Below, piece by piece: positions 37,215 to 47,815 of a stretch of DNA of 64,000 nt. The translations under genes and the position numbers were made by a program. How positions within the stretch are numbered: the first letter of the stretch is position 1; every line of letters begins with the position of its first letter. The notes under the pieces were generated by a model. That model was given only the letters and a program-made list of their open reading frames with translations. It made no database searches and had not been told where the DNA came from. The stretch is taken from the NCBI GenBank assembly GCA_014444615.1, contig PVXE01000005.1, positions 1 through 64,000 on the forward strand. Direction: 5' to 3'. Origin of the DNA: Tagaea sp. CACIAM 22H2 (GTDB lineage: Bacteria > Pseudomonadota > Alphaproteobacteria > CACIAM-22H2).

Positions 37215-38252
37215 ATCGTCGAGTTACCGACAATTCGCGAAGTCGCTCGCCTCGCCGGTGTCTCCGTCGCGACGGTGTCGAAGGCGCTGAACGGCACGGG
37301 CTTCGTCAGCGAAGAACTCCTCGCCCGCGTCGTCGCCGCAGCCAATCAACTCGGCTACGCGCCGCATGCCAGCGCGCGCAGTTTGCGCAGCGGCGCCAGC
37401 CGAATTCTCGGCTTGCTGGTCGCCGACATCACCAACCCGTTCTTCCTCACGCTCGTCGATGCGCTGGAAAAGCGCGCGAGCGAGGCCGGCTATTCGGTCA
37501 TCCTGTGCAACAGCGCCGAAGACCCCGAGCGCGAGCGGCGCAATCTGCAACTTCTGCTGTCGCAGCGCGCCGACGGCATGATTCTTGTGCCGACCCGCGA
37601 CAGCTGGGCCGGGCGGATCGCGGCCCTCACCCGCCTACCTTTTCCCGCGATCCTGCTCGACCGCCGCCTCGACGGGCTCGATTTCGATTCCGTCACGATC
37701 GACAACCGGATGGCGGGCGCGCTCGCCGCCGAACATCTCCATGCGCTCGGGCATCGCAAGGTCGCCGTCATTATGGGTTCGCCGGAGATGGCGATCGCGC
37801 GGCATCGCCTCGACGGGTTCCGCGAAGCTTTCGCGCGCCACGGCGTATTCCTCGAGGAAAGCTTCGTAGAAAAAATGGCGTTCGACGAAGCTGCCGCCTT
37901 CCGCGCGGCCCAGCGTCTGATCGCCCGGCCCGACCGGCCCAGCGCAATCATCGCGACCAACAACCATTTGGCGCTGGGCATGCTGCGCGCCGTCGCCGAT
38001 GCCGGTCTGTCGGTGCCGCGCGATCTTTCGGTCATGGCGATCGACGATCTGCCGTGGTTCGACGTCATCCGGCCGCGCGTCAGCGTCGTCGTGCAGCCGT
38101 CCGAAGCCATGGCCAATCGCTGCATGGAAACGCTGCTGGAACGCGTGCGCTCGGCAAACGGACGCGTGCTGCCCGTCGAACAGATCGTGCTGGAGCCTTC
38201 TCTGCTCGTCCGCGATTCGACGGCGCGGCCGATATCGACGGGCGCGACGTGA
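37215..38252 (+). CDS. LacI-family transcriptional regulator, apparently with an ATC start
   Basis: About 345 aa. The reading frame gives a complete LacI-type HTH (LPTIREVARLAGVSVATVSK) followed by a periplasmic-binding-protein-like effector domain (ILGLLVADITNPFF, RADGMILVP, RRLDGLDFDSVTIDN, IIATNNHLALGMLRA). No ATG, GTG or TTG occurs in frame between the upstream stop at 37203 and a GTG at 37275, and that GTG is inside the recognition helix. An AGGAGA ribosome binding site ends 5 bp before an ATC at 37215. That codon stands exactly where the family Met is expected. It is divergent from the transporter operon it probably controls. Alternatives are a start-codon mutation (ATG to ATC) or a sequencing error. 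Confidence 0.82.
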   Translation: MVELPTIREVARLAGVSVATVSKALNGTGFVSEELLARVVAAANQLGYAPHASARSLRSGASRILGLLVADITNPFFLTLVDALEKRASEAGYSVILCNSAEDPERERRNLQLLLSQRADGMILVPTRDSWAGRIAALTRLPFPAILLDRRLDGLDFDSVTIDNRMAGALAAEHLHALGHRKVAVIMGSPEMAIARHRLDGFREAFARHGVFLEESFVEKMAFDEAAAFRAAQRLIARPDRPSAIIATNNHLALGMLRAVADAGLSVPRDLSVMAIDDLPWFDVIRPRVSVVVQPSEAMANRCMETLLERVRSANGRVLPVEQIVLEPSLLVRDSTARPISTGAT

Positions 38253-38304
38253 TCGCGCGATTGCTTATACCAAGCAGCGAGCGCGGGGCCACGGCCGGAG
38301 CGCA

Positions 38305-38320
38305 GAAATATAAATATTTC
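38305..38320. repeat. AT-only palindrome between convergent genes
   Basis: GAAATAT-AA-ATATTTC, a perfect 16-bp palindrome in the 114-bp gap between the LacI-type gene and the convergent transporter gene. Its base composition stands out against the GC-rich surroundings. Role unknown; a weak bidirectional termination site or protein-binding site is possible. Confidence 0.5.
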
Positions 38321-38366
38321 GGCACCGCACCGACGCACACCGCCGGCATACGTCGATCATCGGTAG

Positions 38367-39823
<1,457 letters not shown>

Positions 39824-39827
<4 letters not shown>

Positions 39828-40960
39828 AGCGGCGCCTTGACCAGCCAGGTCTTGCCGGGTTCCGGCGCCTTCTTCGGATCGAGCTTGTAGCGGAACATGC
39901 CGCGCGGCCGGCCGCCCATGCCGAAATCCATCATGTTCACGAGACCAGGCTTCGCCGCGACGATGTCGTGCGTCGTGTTGGCGATGTGCAGGCCCGCCCC
40001 CTGGATCGACACGGCCGCCGGCGTCAGCGCGCAATGAACGCGATGACTGCCATCGATCACGATATCGTCGCTTTCGGTCAGCCCGAATTTCTCGGGGCTG
40101 TAATACATCGCCAGATCCATGCGGATCTTTTCGACGTTTCCTTCGTAACCGAAACCGTGCTGCGTGATGCCGATCACGCGGCCGGGCGGAAGAATGCCAA
40201 GCGCCGGCGCGCCGGAATCGACGGGGTAGTCGGCGGTTTCGATGTCCCAGCTCTCCTCGATCCGGTCGATCGACATGCCCAGACGCTCGGCGACCAGTGC
40301 AATCGAATCCGGCATGCCCATATGGCCGACGATACGGCCCGACGCGATCTTGGCGCGGAAATCCTCGGGCGTCAGGCCGTAGCCGACATGGTCGATGTCA
40401 TGGGCGCCCGTGCCGTAAACGTCGATGCAGCGCTGGATGCGCACGGACTTCACGGCCGTCGTGATGCGCGCGAGCGTGAGCACCAGCGCGTCGAACACGA
40501 AGCCGGGATTGATGCCGACACCGGTGATGGCCACGCCATTGCGCTTGGCGACGGCATCGATGCGCGCGGAGAATTCGGGTGCGCGCATATTGGGATAGAA
40601 CATCGCCTCCGACGCCGATATCACGTCGATGCCGCGATCGAGCAGCAGCGTCAGCTGACCTTCGATCGCCGACAGCACCGATTCCGTCATGTGATAGACG
40701 ACGTCGACCGGCTCCTTCAGCGCATCGAGCCCCGCCTCGATGGTCGGCTGAATGACGAAATCGAGCCCCAGCGCCTTCGCTTCGGCGTTGACGTCCGATG
40801 CCTTTTTGCCGGCCAGATGCGGCGCGTGATCGACGATGCCGAGAATGCGGATATCCGGCACGCCGGCGGCGAACGCCTTCATCACCTGGGTGCCGAGGGC
40901 CCCCAGACCCCACAGCACGACGCGCAGCTTGCCGTCTTTCGACGCGGGACGATTACGCAT
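39824..40960 (-). CDS. 2,4-Diaminopentanoate-dehydrogenase-like NAD(P)-dependent oxidoreductase
   Basis: 378 aa. An N-terminal Rossmann domain (VVLWGLGALGTQVMKAF, about residues 14-30) is followed by VDVVYHMTES, SASEAMFYPN and GVGINPGFVFDALV. These are features of the dihydrodipicolinate-reductase-like group that includes 2,4-diaminopentanoate dehydrogenase. Enzymes of this group act on amino or imino acids. It lies between the two transporter membrane-protein genes in one operon and overlaps the fusion gene, so its substrate is probably the imported compound or its product. The exact reaction cannot be read from the sequence. Confidence 0.75.
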
Positions 40961-40984
40961 AGCTCGACTCTCCTTGGATGGAAA

Positions 40985-41674
40985 TCAGGCGGCACCCGCG
41001 CGCGCGGCGTTGGCCGTGCCCGCGGCGTAGCGGCGTTCGATGGCGATCTGAACGAACATCCAGACCGTGGTCATAGCGAGGTAGTAAAGCGACGCGACGG
41101 CGTAGAGCTCGACCGAGCGAAACGTCTCGTTGATCGCGAGATTGGTCACGCGCAGCAACTCCTCGACCGAGATGACCGACAGCAGCGACGTCGTGCGCAG
41201 CATGGAATTGAATTCGTTGCCGGCGGGCGGCAGCATCAGGCGTATCGCCTGGGGCAGCAGTATCGAACCGAAGGCCGTGCGCGCGTTCATGCCCAGTGCG
41301 CGCGCCGCTTCGTTCTGTCCCGGATCGACCGCACGCATGGCGCCGCGCGCGATCTCGGTCATATAGGCGCCGGCGTAGAGCGACAGGCCGATCAGACCCG
41401 CCTCCCACACGCCCAGGCGCAAGCCCAATTGCGGCAAGCCGAAATAAATCAGTAGCAACTGGGCGAGCAGCGGCGTCCCGCGCCAGATCTGCACGTAGAT
41501 CCGCGCGACCAACCGCAACGGCCACGCCCCCTTGTCGAGGGCGACGGCCGCCGCGAGCCCCACCGCCGTCCCGGTCGTTTGGGCCAGGACGGCGATCCAG
41601 ATCGTGGTCAGCGCCGCCTGCGCGAAACGCGGATCGATCAGGTACTGGAGAAAGACGCTGCCCGAAAAACTCAC
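40985..41674 (-). CDS. Amino-acid-type ABC transporter permease
   Basis: Inner-membrane permease of the HisM/GlnP family, 229 aa. The first membrane region is AALTTIWIAVLAQTTGTAVGLAAA. WRGTPLLAQLLLIYFGLPQ and the coupling loop NEAARALGMNARTAFGSILLPQAIRLMLPP follow. The start is taken as a GTG at 41674, giving VSFSGSVFLQYL, 10 bp after the binding-protein stop. An in-frame ATG upstream lies inside the binding-protein gene. It forms a heterodimer with the permease half of the fusion protein. Confidence 0.88.
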   Translation of the reverse strand: MSFSGSVFLQYLIDPRFAQAALTTIWIAVLAQTTGTAVGLAAAVALDKGAWPLRLVARIYVQIWRGTPLLAQLLLIYFGLPQLGLRLGVWEAGLIGLSLYAGAYMTEIARGAMRAVDPGQNEAARALGMNARTAFGSILLPQAIRLMLPPAGNEFNSMLRTTSLLSVISVEELLRVTNLAINETFRSVELYAVASLYYLAMTTVWMFVQIAIERRYAAGTANAARAGAA

Positions 41675-41684
41675 GTAAAGTCCG

Positions 41685-42554
41685 TCACGGCTGGATCGTG
41701 AATTCGGGAACGGCGGCCACGCCCCATTTCTCAACGATCTTGCCGTAGCTGCCGTCGGCCTTCATCGATTCCAGCGCCGCCTTGATGCCGTCGGCCAGCG
41801 CGCGGTTCGGCTTCAGCGTGGCGATCGCCAGCTTGTTCGGATTGAAGCCGACGAAGGCCATTTTGTAGGCGGCCTTGTTGGCGGCGTCGCGATTGATGAA
41901 GAACGCGCCCTGCGGATCGTTGAGATAGGCCGCGTCCGCCTGGCCCGACGCCACGGCTTGCAACACATCGGCCGTCGTGTCGAAGGCGCGCAACGTCATC
42001 TCGGGTTTGCCCGCCGCCTTCAGACGCTCGTTCTGCGCGCGAATGTTCTGATGCGTGGTGCCCGCCGACGCGACCGCGACCGTGCGGCCGGCCAGCTGGT
42101 CGAAGCATGGCGAATAGCTCGCCGCGTCGCCGCTGGTCGGCGTACAATTGGCGATCTTGGGATCGTTCGCGCGCATCATCATGCCTTCGCCCCACTGCAC
42201 GTAGGCGACCATGTTCATGATCTCCAGGCGCTGGGGGTTGATGAAAATCGCCGTGCACAGCGCGTCGAAGCGGTTCGCCTGCAAACCCGGCACCAAGCCC
42301 GGGAAAGCGAGGTTGGTCCAGTTGATCTTGAGGTTCATGCGCTTGGCGATCTCGCCGCACATATCGACGTTGAGACCGTCCATGCGCCCTTGCGTGTCGA
42401 TGAACTGGTTGGGCGGCGCGCCGAAATCCGCCGCGAAGCCGATTTCGCCCGCCTTCAACAGCGCCGAAGCGGGAACCGATTGGGCCTGCGCGGAATTCGC
42501 AAAGGCGGAGAGAGCCGCGAGCAGAGCCGCGGCAAGGATACGCCGGATCACCAT
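41685..42554 (-). CDS. Family-3 (amino-acid-type) solute-binding protein
   Basis: Periplasmic binding protein of 289 aa. A Sec signal peptide spans about residues 1-24 (ILAAALLAALSAFANSAQA). Landmarks: GEIGFAADFGAPPNQFIDTQGRMDGLNVDMCGEIAKRM, the family start with ligand-contacting residues, then FDALCTAIFINPQRLEIMNM and DAAYLNDPQGAFFINR. An AAGGAGG ribosome binding site precedes the ATG at 42554. First gene of the operon continuing with a permease, dehydrogenase and fusion protein, divergent from an FAD oxidoreductase. A polar amino acid or a cyclic or derivatised amino acid is the probable ligand. Confidence 0.92.
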   Translation of the reverse strand: MVIRRILAAALLAALSAFANSAQAQSVPASALLKAGEIGFAADFGAPPNQFIDTQGRMDGLNVDMCGEIAKRMNLKINWTNLAFPGLVPGLQANRFDALCTAIFINPQRLEIMNMVAYVQWGEGMMMRANDPKIANCTPTSGDAASYSPCFDQLAGRTVAVASAGTTHQNIRAQNERLKAAGKPEMTLRAFDTTADVLQAVASGQADAAYLNDPQGAFFINRDAANKAAYKMAFVGFNPNKLAIATLKPNRALADGIKAALESMKADGSYGKIVEKWGVAAVPEFTIQP

Positions 42555-42693
42555 GGAACCTCCTTGTGATATTCTACGTGAGATTTTTTGAGCATTGCAG
42601 CGGGATTTAAATGTATGCTGCCCCCCACTGTCAATGCACATGGCGCGCCGATGGAACGGGAACACGAAAATAGCGAAGCAAGGAAAGCGCCAG

Positions 42694-44001
42694 ATGCAAA
42701 GTGACGGCGCGGAATACGCCGGCAGCGCGCTCGACACGGTTTGGTGGCATGCGCGCGGTCCCGCGCCGGCCGCCCACCCGACTCTCGACGGCCGCATCGA
42801 AACGGATGTCGCGGTCGTCGGCGCGGGAATTGCCGGTCTTTCCACGGCCTTGCATCTTGCGGAGGCCGGCGTGTCGGTCGCGATCGCCGAAGCCGGTATT
42901 CATGGCTGTGGCGCGTCCGGGCGCAATACCGGCTTCGTCGTTCCGGCGCTCAACGCGTCGCTAGGGCCAGCGCAGATCGTCGAAGCGCTCGGCCCCGAGC
43001 AAGGCCGCGGCCTGACCGATCTCGTTGTCGATTCCGGCCGAACCCTCTTCGACATCATTCGCCGGCACGCGATCGACTGCGACGGCGCGCAATCCGGATT
43101 CATACAAGCCGCCCCCTTTCGCCGCCAATGGGATGGCTTGCGCCGGCGCGCCGATGAGTGGTCGCACGCCGGCGCCGATATCGCGTTGTTCGACGCGCCG
43201 AGCACGCAAGCCCGCACGGGTGCCGACGGCTATGTCGGCGCCATCGAGTTCCGTACCGGCGGAACGATCGATCCGCTTGGCTTTACGCGCGGTCTGGCAC
43301 GGGCGGCCGTCGCGGCGGGCGCGAAGCTGTTCGAACGCAGCCCCGTCGTCGCGACGCATCATCACGGCGATCGCTGGCGCGTGATGACCGCGCGTGGCGA
43401 GATTCTGGCATCGAAACTAGTAATTGCGACCAACGGCATTTGGGGACCGGCGCGCCGCGCCGTATTGCCGGTCGCGGTGCATCAGATCGCCACGGCGCCG
43501 TTGTCGCCGGCGGCGCGCGGCTTGATCTTGCCCGGCGGCGGCTGCGTCACCGATATGCGGCGCGATTCCGCCGCCTTCCGCTTGTCATCGGACGCCAGAT
43601 TGCTCGGCGGCGGCATCGCTGCCTTGCCGTGGGGTGCCGACGCGCGCTTGCCGCCCTTCTTCAAGCGCCGTTTCGAGCGGCTGCTGCCCGGCCGCGGAAT
43701 TCCCGATGCCGAGCATGTGTGGACCGGCCGCATCGCAGTGACGCCGGGCTTCGTGCCGAGGCTTTACGAACCTGCGCCCGGCTGCTTCGCGCCGATTTGG
43801 TGCAACGGGCGCGGCAACGCGCTGGCGAGCGCCTTGGGCGCCGAATTGGCGCGTGCGCTGGCCAAGGACGACTTCACGGCGTTTCCACTGCCGCGCGAGA
43901 AGCCGGCGGAAATTCCATTCCACGCGCTGGCAGCACTTGGCCCGAGATTCTGGCTTCCCTGGGCACGGCTGCGGGACGCGTATGACGCGCGCCGGAACTG
44001 A
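42694..44001 (+). CDS. FAD-dependent amino-acid-type oxidoreductase (DAO/DadA family)
   Basis: 435 aa. The N-terminal FAD-binding motif VVGAGIAGLSTALHLAEAG is near residues 41-59, followed by SGRNTGFVVP and, at the C-terminus, WTGRIAVTPGFVPRLYEPAPG and NGRGNALASALG. These are typical of D-amino-acid dehydrogenase, sarcosine oxidase and gamma-glutamylputrescine oxidoreductase relatives. The substrate is not determined. The start is taken at the ATG at 42694, with GGAAAG upstream; the open frame reaches 42595 but that part lies over the divergent promoter. It is divergent from the amino-acid importer and converges on the racemase gene. Confidence 0.83.
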   Translation: MQSDGAEYAGSALDTVWWHARGPAPAAHPTLDGRIETDVAVVGAGIAGLSTALHLAEAGVSVAIAEAGIHGCGASGRNTGFVVPALNASLGPAQIVEALGPEQGRGLTDLVVDSGRTLFDIIRRHAIDCDGAQSGFIQAAPFRRQWDGLRRRADEWSHAGADIALFDAPSTQARTGADGYVGAIEFRTGGTIDPLGFTRGLARAAVAAGAKLFERSPVVATHHHGDRWRVMTARGEILASKLVIATNGIWGPARRAVLPVAVHQIATAPLSPAARGLILPGGGCVTDMRRDSAAFRLSSDARLLGGGIAALPWGADARLPPFFKRRFERLLPGRGIPDAEHVWTGRIAVTPGFVPRLYEPAPGCFAPIWCNGRGNALASALGAELARALAKDDFTAFPLPREKPAEIPFHALAALGPRFWLPWARLRDAYDARRN

Positions 44002-44005
44002 CGGC

Positions 44006-44668
44006 CTAAGCGATCTTTGCGTAACCCAGCCGCAGCAGGCCTTCGGCGCGCATAACCGCCGCTTGCGTGGGATCGACAACCGGCAAACCCAACGCCTTTT
44101 CGATTTCCGCCCGATAGGTCCCCATGCTGGCGCAGCCAAGAATTAACACGCCTGCGCCGTCGCGATCGCGCAATTCGGTGCCGACTTCGATGATTCGCGC
44201 GATCGAACGTTTCCGGTCGGCGAGTTCCAACACGCCCATATCCAGCGCGCGATCGGCGGCGAGCTTGCCTTCCAGGCCGAGCATGCGGATCTGCCGCAAA
44301 TGGCGCGCGATCGAACCTTTCTTGATCGACACGACGCCGAATTTCTCGGCGAGCCCCGCCGCGGTCAGGTAACCGGATTCGGCGATGCCCAGCACAGGCG
44401 CCTTGATCGCTTCGCGGCACACAGCGAGGCCCGGATCGGAGAAGCACCCGATCACATAGGCGTCGGCCGAATTCTCGCGCAGATAACGCAGCGTCGGCAT
44501 CACGACCGACTCCACGTCTTCCTGCGTTTCGATGCCGGCCGGCGTGCCGGTCAGCGTGCGGCAAACGATCTCCGGCGCGCCGGGCGTGCGAAGTATCTCG
44601 AGCGCCGCATTCATGCTGTCGGTGACGGCGGCGGTGCTGTTGGGATTGACGACGAGAATACGAGTCAT
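44006..44668 (-). CDS. Asp/Glu/hydantoin racemase family protein
   Basis: 220 aa. The two catalytic cysteines of the family are Cys75 in VIGCFSDPG and Cys179 in LILGCASM. The N-terminal ILVVNPNSTAAVTDSM is typical of the hydantoin-racemase branch, which interconverts D- and L-5-substituted hydantoins. A hydantoinase-type gene at 47837 in the same neighbourhood supports that branch. Related EutA/Asp-Glu-racemase-like proteins also occur in ectoine breakdown clusters, so this is an alternative reading. Confidence 0.83.
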   Translation of the reverse strand: MTRILVVNPNSTAAVTDSMNAALEILRTPGAPEIVCRTLTGTPAGIETQEDVESVVMPTLRYLRENSADAYVIGCFSDPGLAVCREAIKAPVLGIAESGYLTAAGLAEKFGVVSIKKGSIARHLRQIRMLGLEGKLAADRALDMGVLELADRKRSIARIIEVGTELRDRDGAGVLILGCASMGTYRAEIEKALGLPVVDPTQAAVMRAEGLLRLGYAKIA

Positions 44669-44698
44669 TTTTGTCGAACCTGTGGAATGGGCGTGGAT

Positions 44699-45808
44699 TT
44701 ATCGGCCGGTCATACCGCGCACCGCCTGGTCGATGACCTGACGGCTGCGCAGCAGCACTGCTTCCTTCCAGTCGCGTGTGTCGGGATAGTAGAATCGCCG
44801 CAGCGCGGCCTTGATGCGCCGGGTCTCGGGCGACGTCCAGTCGACCTTGCCGTAGGCGTGCAGCCAATGCTCGTCGCGCAAGGCGGCCATCCCTTCCTCC
44901 GACGGATAGGTGCCGTATTCCAGCGCGATGAAGGTCAAGCGTTCGTCGCCGATATGGCGCGCCCAGGCGTATTGGGTCAGGCCCGGAATCGGCACGGAGG
45001 CCGATTTGCCGAGCAGCGGCTCGCCCAGGCTTTCGCCGTACCACGCGCGACAGCGCGCCTGCCCCGATGTGCCCGGACGATGGCCGCAAATCGGCTCGGC
45101 ATAGCCGAAGGGCCCGAGGCCGGTGTGATAGTCGATGACCGCCACGTCGGCGCGCGTCGATAGCGCGTAATCGGCGCATAGCGTACCGATCATGCGCATC
45201 GACCACGTCGGCGCGGTGCCGCCGTAGAAGAAACCATCGGGATGCGTGTATTGGCCGGCACTGCGCGCCACGTCGAACGCATATTGCCCGTGCGCCGCGC
45301 GCCATTCGGCGAGTTTCACCTCGGCCGCCGCAATACCCTCCGGGTCGACGCGCCGCGGCAGAAAGGCGTCGGCAAGTTCGGCGTAACCTTTGTTCTCCGG
45401 CACGCCGTTCTCGAACTGGATTGCGTTGCGGTTCAGATCGACACCTTCCTCGGTCGTGCGGCGGAGCCACGCAAACCCGTAAGGATTGATGGCGTGCACC
45501 ATCATCACGGCCAAATCGGGGCCAACCAGTCCCTCGACGCCGTAGTCCAAGCAGTCGATCTGCGCGCCCGAACCGCAAAATCCTTCGACGCCATGCGTCG
45601 CGGAGACCATCAGCAGCACATGCGCCGCGTCCCCCGGTCCGAACCATGCGACGTCGGCCGCCAACGCCTCCCCGCTCGGGCCTTTGTTCGGATTGTCGTA
45701 GCGCCGCAAGGCGCCGCCCTTGGCCGCCGCTTTGGTCAGGAATTTTGCGCGCGCGCCGGCGTAATCCTCCGAAAATGGCGCGATCGGATCGATCGCAATT
45801 CCGTACAT
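44699..45808 (-). CDS. M14-like zinc peptidase/amidohydrolase (DUF2817)
   Basis: 369 aa with no signal peptide. His72 and Glu75 in SATHGVEG form the HxxE zinc motif, and the third ligand is His in VIDYHTGLG near residue 226. HAINPYGFAWLRR and DLNRN are conserved in M14-type carboxypeptidases and N-deacylases. Members remove C-terminal residues or deacylate amino acids. It lies 30 bp upstream of the racemase gene on the same strand, so the two probably form an operon. An inverted repeat GAAAT-CAAGT-ATTTC is just upstream. Confidence 0.8.
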   Translation of the reverse strand: MYGIAIDPIAPFSEDYAGARAKFLTKAAAKGGALRRYDNPNKGPSGEALAADVAWFGPGDAAHVLLMVSATHGVEGFCGSGAQIDCLDYGVEGLVGPDLAVMMVHAINPYGFAWLRRTTEEGVDLNRNAIQFENGVPENKGYAELADAFLPRRVDPEGIAAAEVKLAEWRAAHGQYAFDVARSAGQYTHPDGFFYGGTAPTWSMRMIGTLCADYALSTRADVAVIDYHTGLGPFGYAEPICGHRPGTSGQARCRAWYGESLGEPLLGKSASVPIPGLTQYAWARHIGDERLTFIALEYGTYPSEEGMAALRDEHWLHAYGKVDWTSPETRRIKAALRRFYYPDTRDWKEAVLLRSRQVIDQAVRGMTGR

Positions 45809-46038
45809 GAGACCACGCTCCCGCGCACTGCCGTCGAAATCAAGTATTTCACAAGATATATTAGATGGATTAGTTTACAAGCCTCGTCGTTCCGGTCATC
45901 CCGGCCGGGCCAAACCCGCCGCGCGATCCGGAACAATATGATTGGCAATGTCAGCGCGGCACAAGAAGATGGGCGCCTGCGAATCGGAATGTCAGAAGAC
46001 CAACACCGCGCCGATCACGGGACGCGCAAGGGACACCC
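45809..46038. promoter_or_regulatory. Divergent region between M14-like gene and GntR regulator gene
   Basis: 230 bp, with an AT-rich stretch at about 45835-45882 containing GAAAT-CAAGT-ATTTC (45836-45850). This is a candidate site for the adjacent GntR-type regulator or for a promoter. An AAGGGA ribosome binding site precedes the ATG at 46039. Nothing else seen. Confidence 0.45.
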
Positions 46039-46788
46039 ATGAGGCAAGCAACCACGGCCGCCCCGGCCGCGCGAAGGACAAAGGCCGCGAAACGCGGCGC
46101 GGCACCGCGCGCCAAGCCGAAGAAATCGGAATCGCTGACCGAACGCGTGTACCAGTTGCTGCGAGCGGAGATTCTGACCTGCTCTCTGGAGCCGGGACAG
46201 GAGATTTCGGAAGCCGAACTCGCCGCGCGTTTTGCGGTCAGCAAAACGCCGGTGCGCGAAGCGCTCGCTACCTTGCGTCTGGAAGGCCTCGTGCGGACAT
46301 TCCCGCGCCGGGGCTATCAAGTCGTTCCGATGACCTTCGGCGATCTGAACGAGTTGTTCGATCTGCGCATGATCCTGGAAGCCGGCGCTGCGGAACTCGC
46401 GTGCCAGCGCATCTCGGACGCGGAGCTCGACGCGCTGCAGAAGCTGGCGGAAGTCGTCTACGACCGCGCCGAGCAGCCGAGCCTGAAGCGCTTCATCCAA
46501 GCCAATCGCGATTTCCACGTGGCGATCGCCAAAGCTTCGGGCAACGAGCGGCTATTCGCCATTCTGGGCAAGCAAATGGACGAGCTCGAGCGCTTCTTCT
46601 ATCTGGGCGCGCGCCGTCGCGACATCAATCGCGAGACACAGGACGATCATCTGGCGATCGTCGAAATCCTGCGCAAACGCGATCCGGCCGCCGCGCGCAA
46701 AATCATGCTGCACCACAACGAGGTGACGCGGCAGGGCTTGTTCAACGCCCTGTCGCAGTCCCGCAATCTCGGCAGCATCAATCTCTGA
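46039..46788 (+). CDS. GntR-family (FadR/FCD) transcriptional regulator
   Basis: 249 aa. A basic N-terminal tail (about 30 residues of Ala/Lys/Arg) precedes the winged helix (LTERVYQLLRAEILTCSLEPGQ, EAELAARFAVSKTPVREAL, LRLEGLVRTFPRRGYQV). The all-helical FCD ligand domain follows (LFDLRMILEAGAAELAC, ANRDFHVAIAKASGNERLF, DDHLAIVEILRKRD), with His residues that bind metal or ligand in the family. It sits in the middle of the hydantoinase/racemase island and probably controls the nearby units. The effector is likely a small carboxylic acid; that is inference. Confidence 0.9.
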   Translation: MRQATTAAPAARRTKAAKRGAAPRAKPKKSESLTERVYQLLRAEILTCSLEPGQEISEAELAARFAVSKTPVREALATLRLEGLVRTFPRRGYQVVPMTFGDLNELFDLRMILEAGAAELACQRISDAELDALQKLAEVVYDRAEQPSLKRFIQANRDFHVAIAKASGNERLFAILGKQMDELERFFYLGARRRDINRETQDDHLAIVEILRKRDPAAARKIMLHHNEVTRQGLFNALSQSRNLGSINL

Positions 46789-46808
46789 CGCGCGGCGCCG
46801 GGTTTTCG

Positions 46809-47768
46809 TCAGGCGGCCATCGACTTCGTCTTTCGGCCGACGGCGGCGAGCTTGCGCTCGACCCGCGCCATCAACTCGTCGAGCTCCTTGTAGTCGGCCG
46901 CGTCCATCGCGTAGCCGGGCGCGCGGACGTGATTGGATTTGATGACGCCGCGCCGGCGCAGCACTTCCTTGCGCACCGACAGCCCCATGCCCATCTGCTG
47001 CTCGTGTCGCACGATCGGCAGGTAGAGATCGTAAAGATCCTCCGCCGCTTCGGGCTTGCCCGCCAGGAACAGATTGACGCATTCGACCAGCATTTCGGGA
47101 TAAGCGAAGCCGGTATTGGCGCCGTCTGCGCCCCGGCGCATTTCCTGCGGCAGATAGAGCGCCGAATTGCCGACAAGGATCGAGATACGGCGCTTACGGC
47201 TGCCGTCATTGTCCGCCGCGCGGACCTTCGAAAGCTTACGCAGTCCCGGCATATCCTCGTGCTTCAGCACCTTGAAGCTCGGGAACTGCGCGAACAGACG
47301 ATTGATCAACGAGACGGACATATGGACGTTGGTCAGTTGCGGATAATCCTGCACGACCACAGGAATGTCGCCGAGTTCCTTGGCGATCGCGCCGTAATAG
47401 GCTTCGATCTGCTCTTCGGTCTTAAGCCCGGCGATAGGCGCGACCATCACGCCGCCAGCGCCCAGGTCCATCGACTTCTTGGCGAAGTTTCCGAGATTGC
47501 GGTTGCCCGCGGCCGAGACGCCGACGACGACGGGCACGCGGCCCGCGACGCGCTTGATGCAGGTCTCGGCGAAAGCGGCGGATTCTTGCGGCGAGAGTTT
47601 GGGCGCCTCGCCCATGACGCCCAGGATCGTGATACCGGTCACGCCGCACTCAAGATAGAAGTCGACCATCCGCTCGGCGCTGGGCAGATCGAGTTCGCCG
47701 TTATCTTGGAACGGCGTGGCGGCGATGATGTAGACGCCCTTGGCGGTTTCGTCGAGCAGCTTGGACAT
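46809..47768 (-). CDS. DapA-superfamily lyase/aldolase
   Basis: TIM-barrel Schiff-base enzyme of 319 aa. GVYIIAATPF, GVTGITILGVMGEAPKLSPQE and VVVQDYPQ (Tyr142) are family landmarks, and Lys169 in FKVLKHED is the Schiff-base residue. The GVMGE form replaces the GTTGE of true DHDPS, so the substrate is a different 2-oxo acid. It has a long C-terminus with a basic end (VERKLAAVGRKTKS). It is divergent from the hydantoinase gene over a 68-bp region containing a palindrome, and converges on the GntR gene. Probably cleaves or dehydrates a breakdown product of the pathway. Confidence 0.82.
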   Translation of the reverse strand: MSKLLDETAKGVYIIAATPFQDNGELDLPSAERMVDFYLECGVTGITILGVMGEAPKLSPQESAAFAETCIKRVAGRVPVVVGVSAAGNRNLGNFAKKSMDLGAGGVMVAPIAGLKTEEQIEAYYGAIAKELGDIPVVVQDYPQLTNVHMSVSLINRLFAQFPSFKVLKHEDMPGLRKLSKVRAADNDGSRKRRISILVGNSALYLPQEMRRGADGANTGFAYPEMLVECVNLFLAGKPEAAEDLYDLYLPIVRHEQQMGMGLSVRKEVLRRRGVIKSNHVRAPGYAMDAADYKELDELMARVERKLAAVGRKTKSMAA

Positions 47769-47802
47769 GAATGTTACCTTTCCGGCCTTTCGGTTGGGCA
47801 CA

Positions 47803-47815
47803 AATGTATGACATT
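47803..47815. promoter_or_regulatory. Palindromic GntR-type operator candidate
   Basis: AATGT-ATG-ACATT, a perfect inverted repeat in the 68-bp region between the divergent DapA-family and hydantoinase genes. It contains the GTNNNAC core common to FadR/FCD operators. A related half (AAATGTATG) occurs at 42609-42617 upstream of the FAD oxidoreductase gene. Confidence 0.5.

Noticed and set aside
46809..47768. 4-Hydroxy-tetrahydrodipicolinate synthase (dapA)
   Set aside because: The GTTGE motif is replaced by GVMGE and the context is catabolic, so a lysine-pathway role is unlikely.
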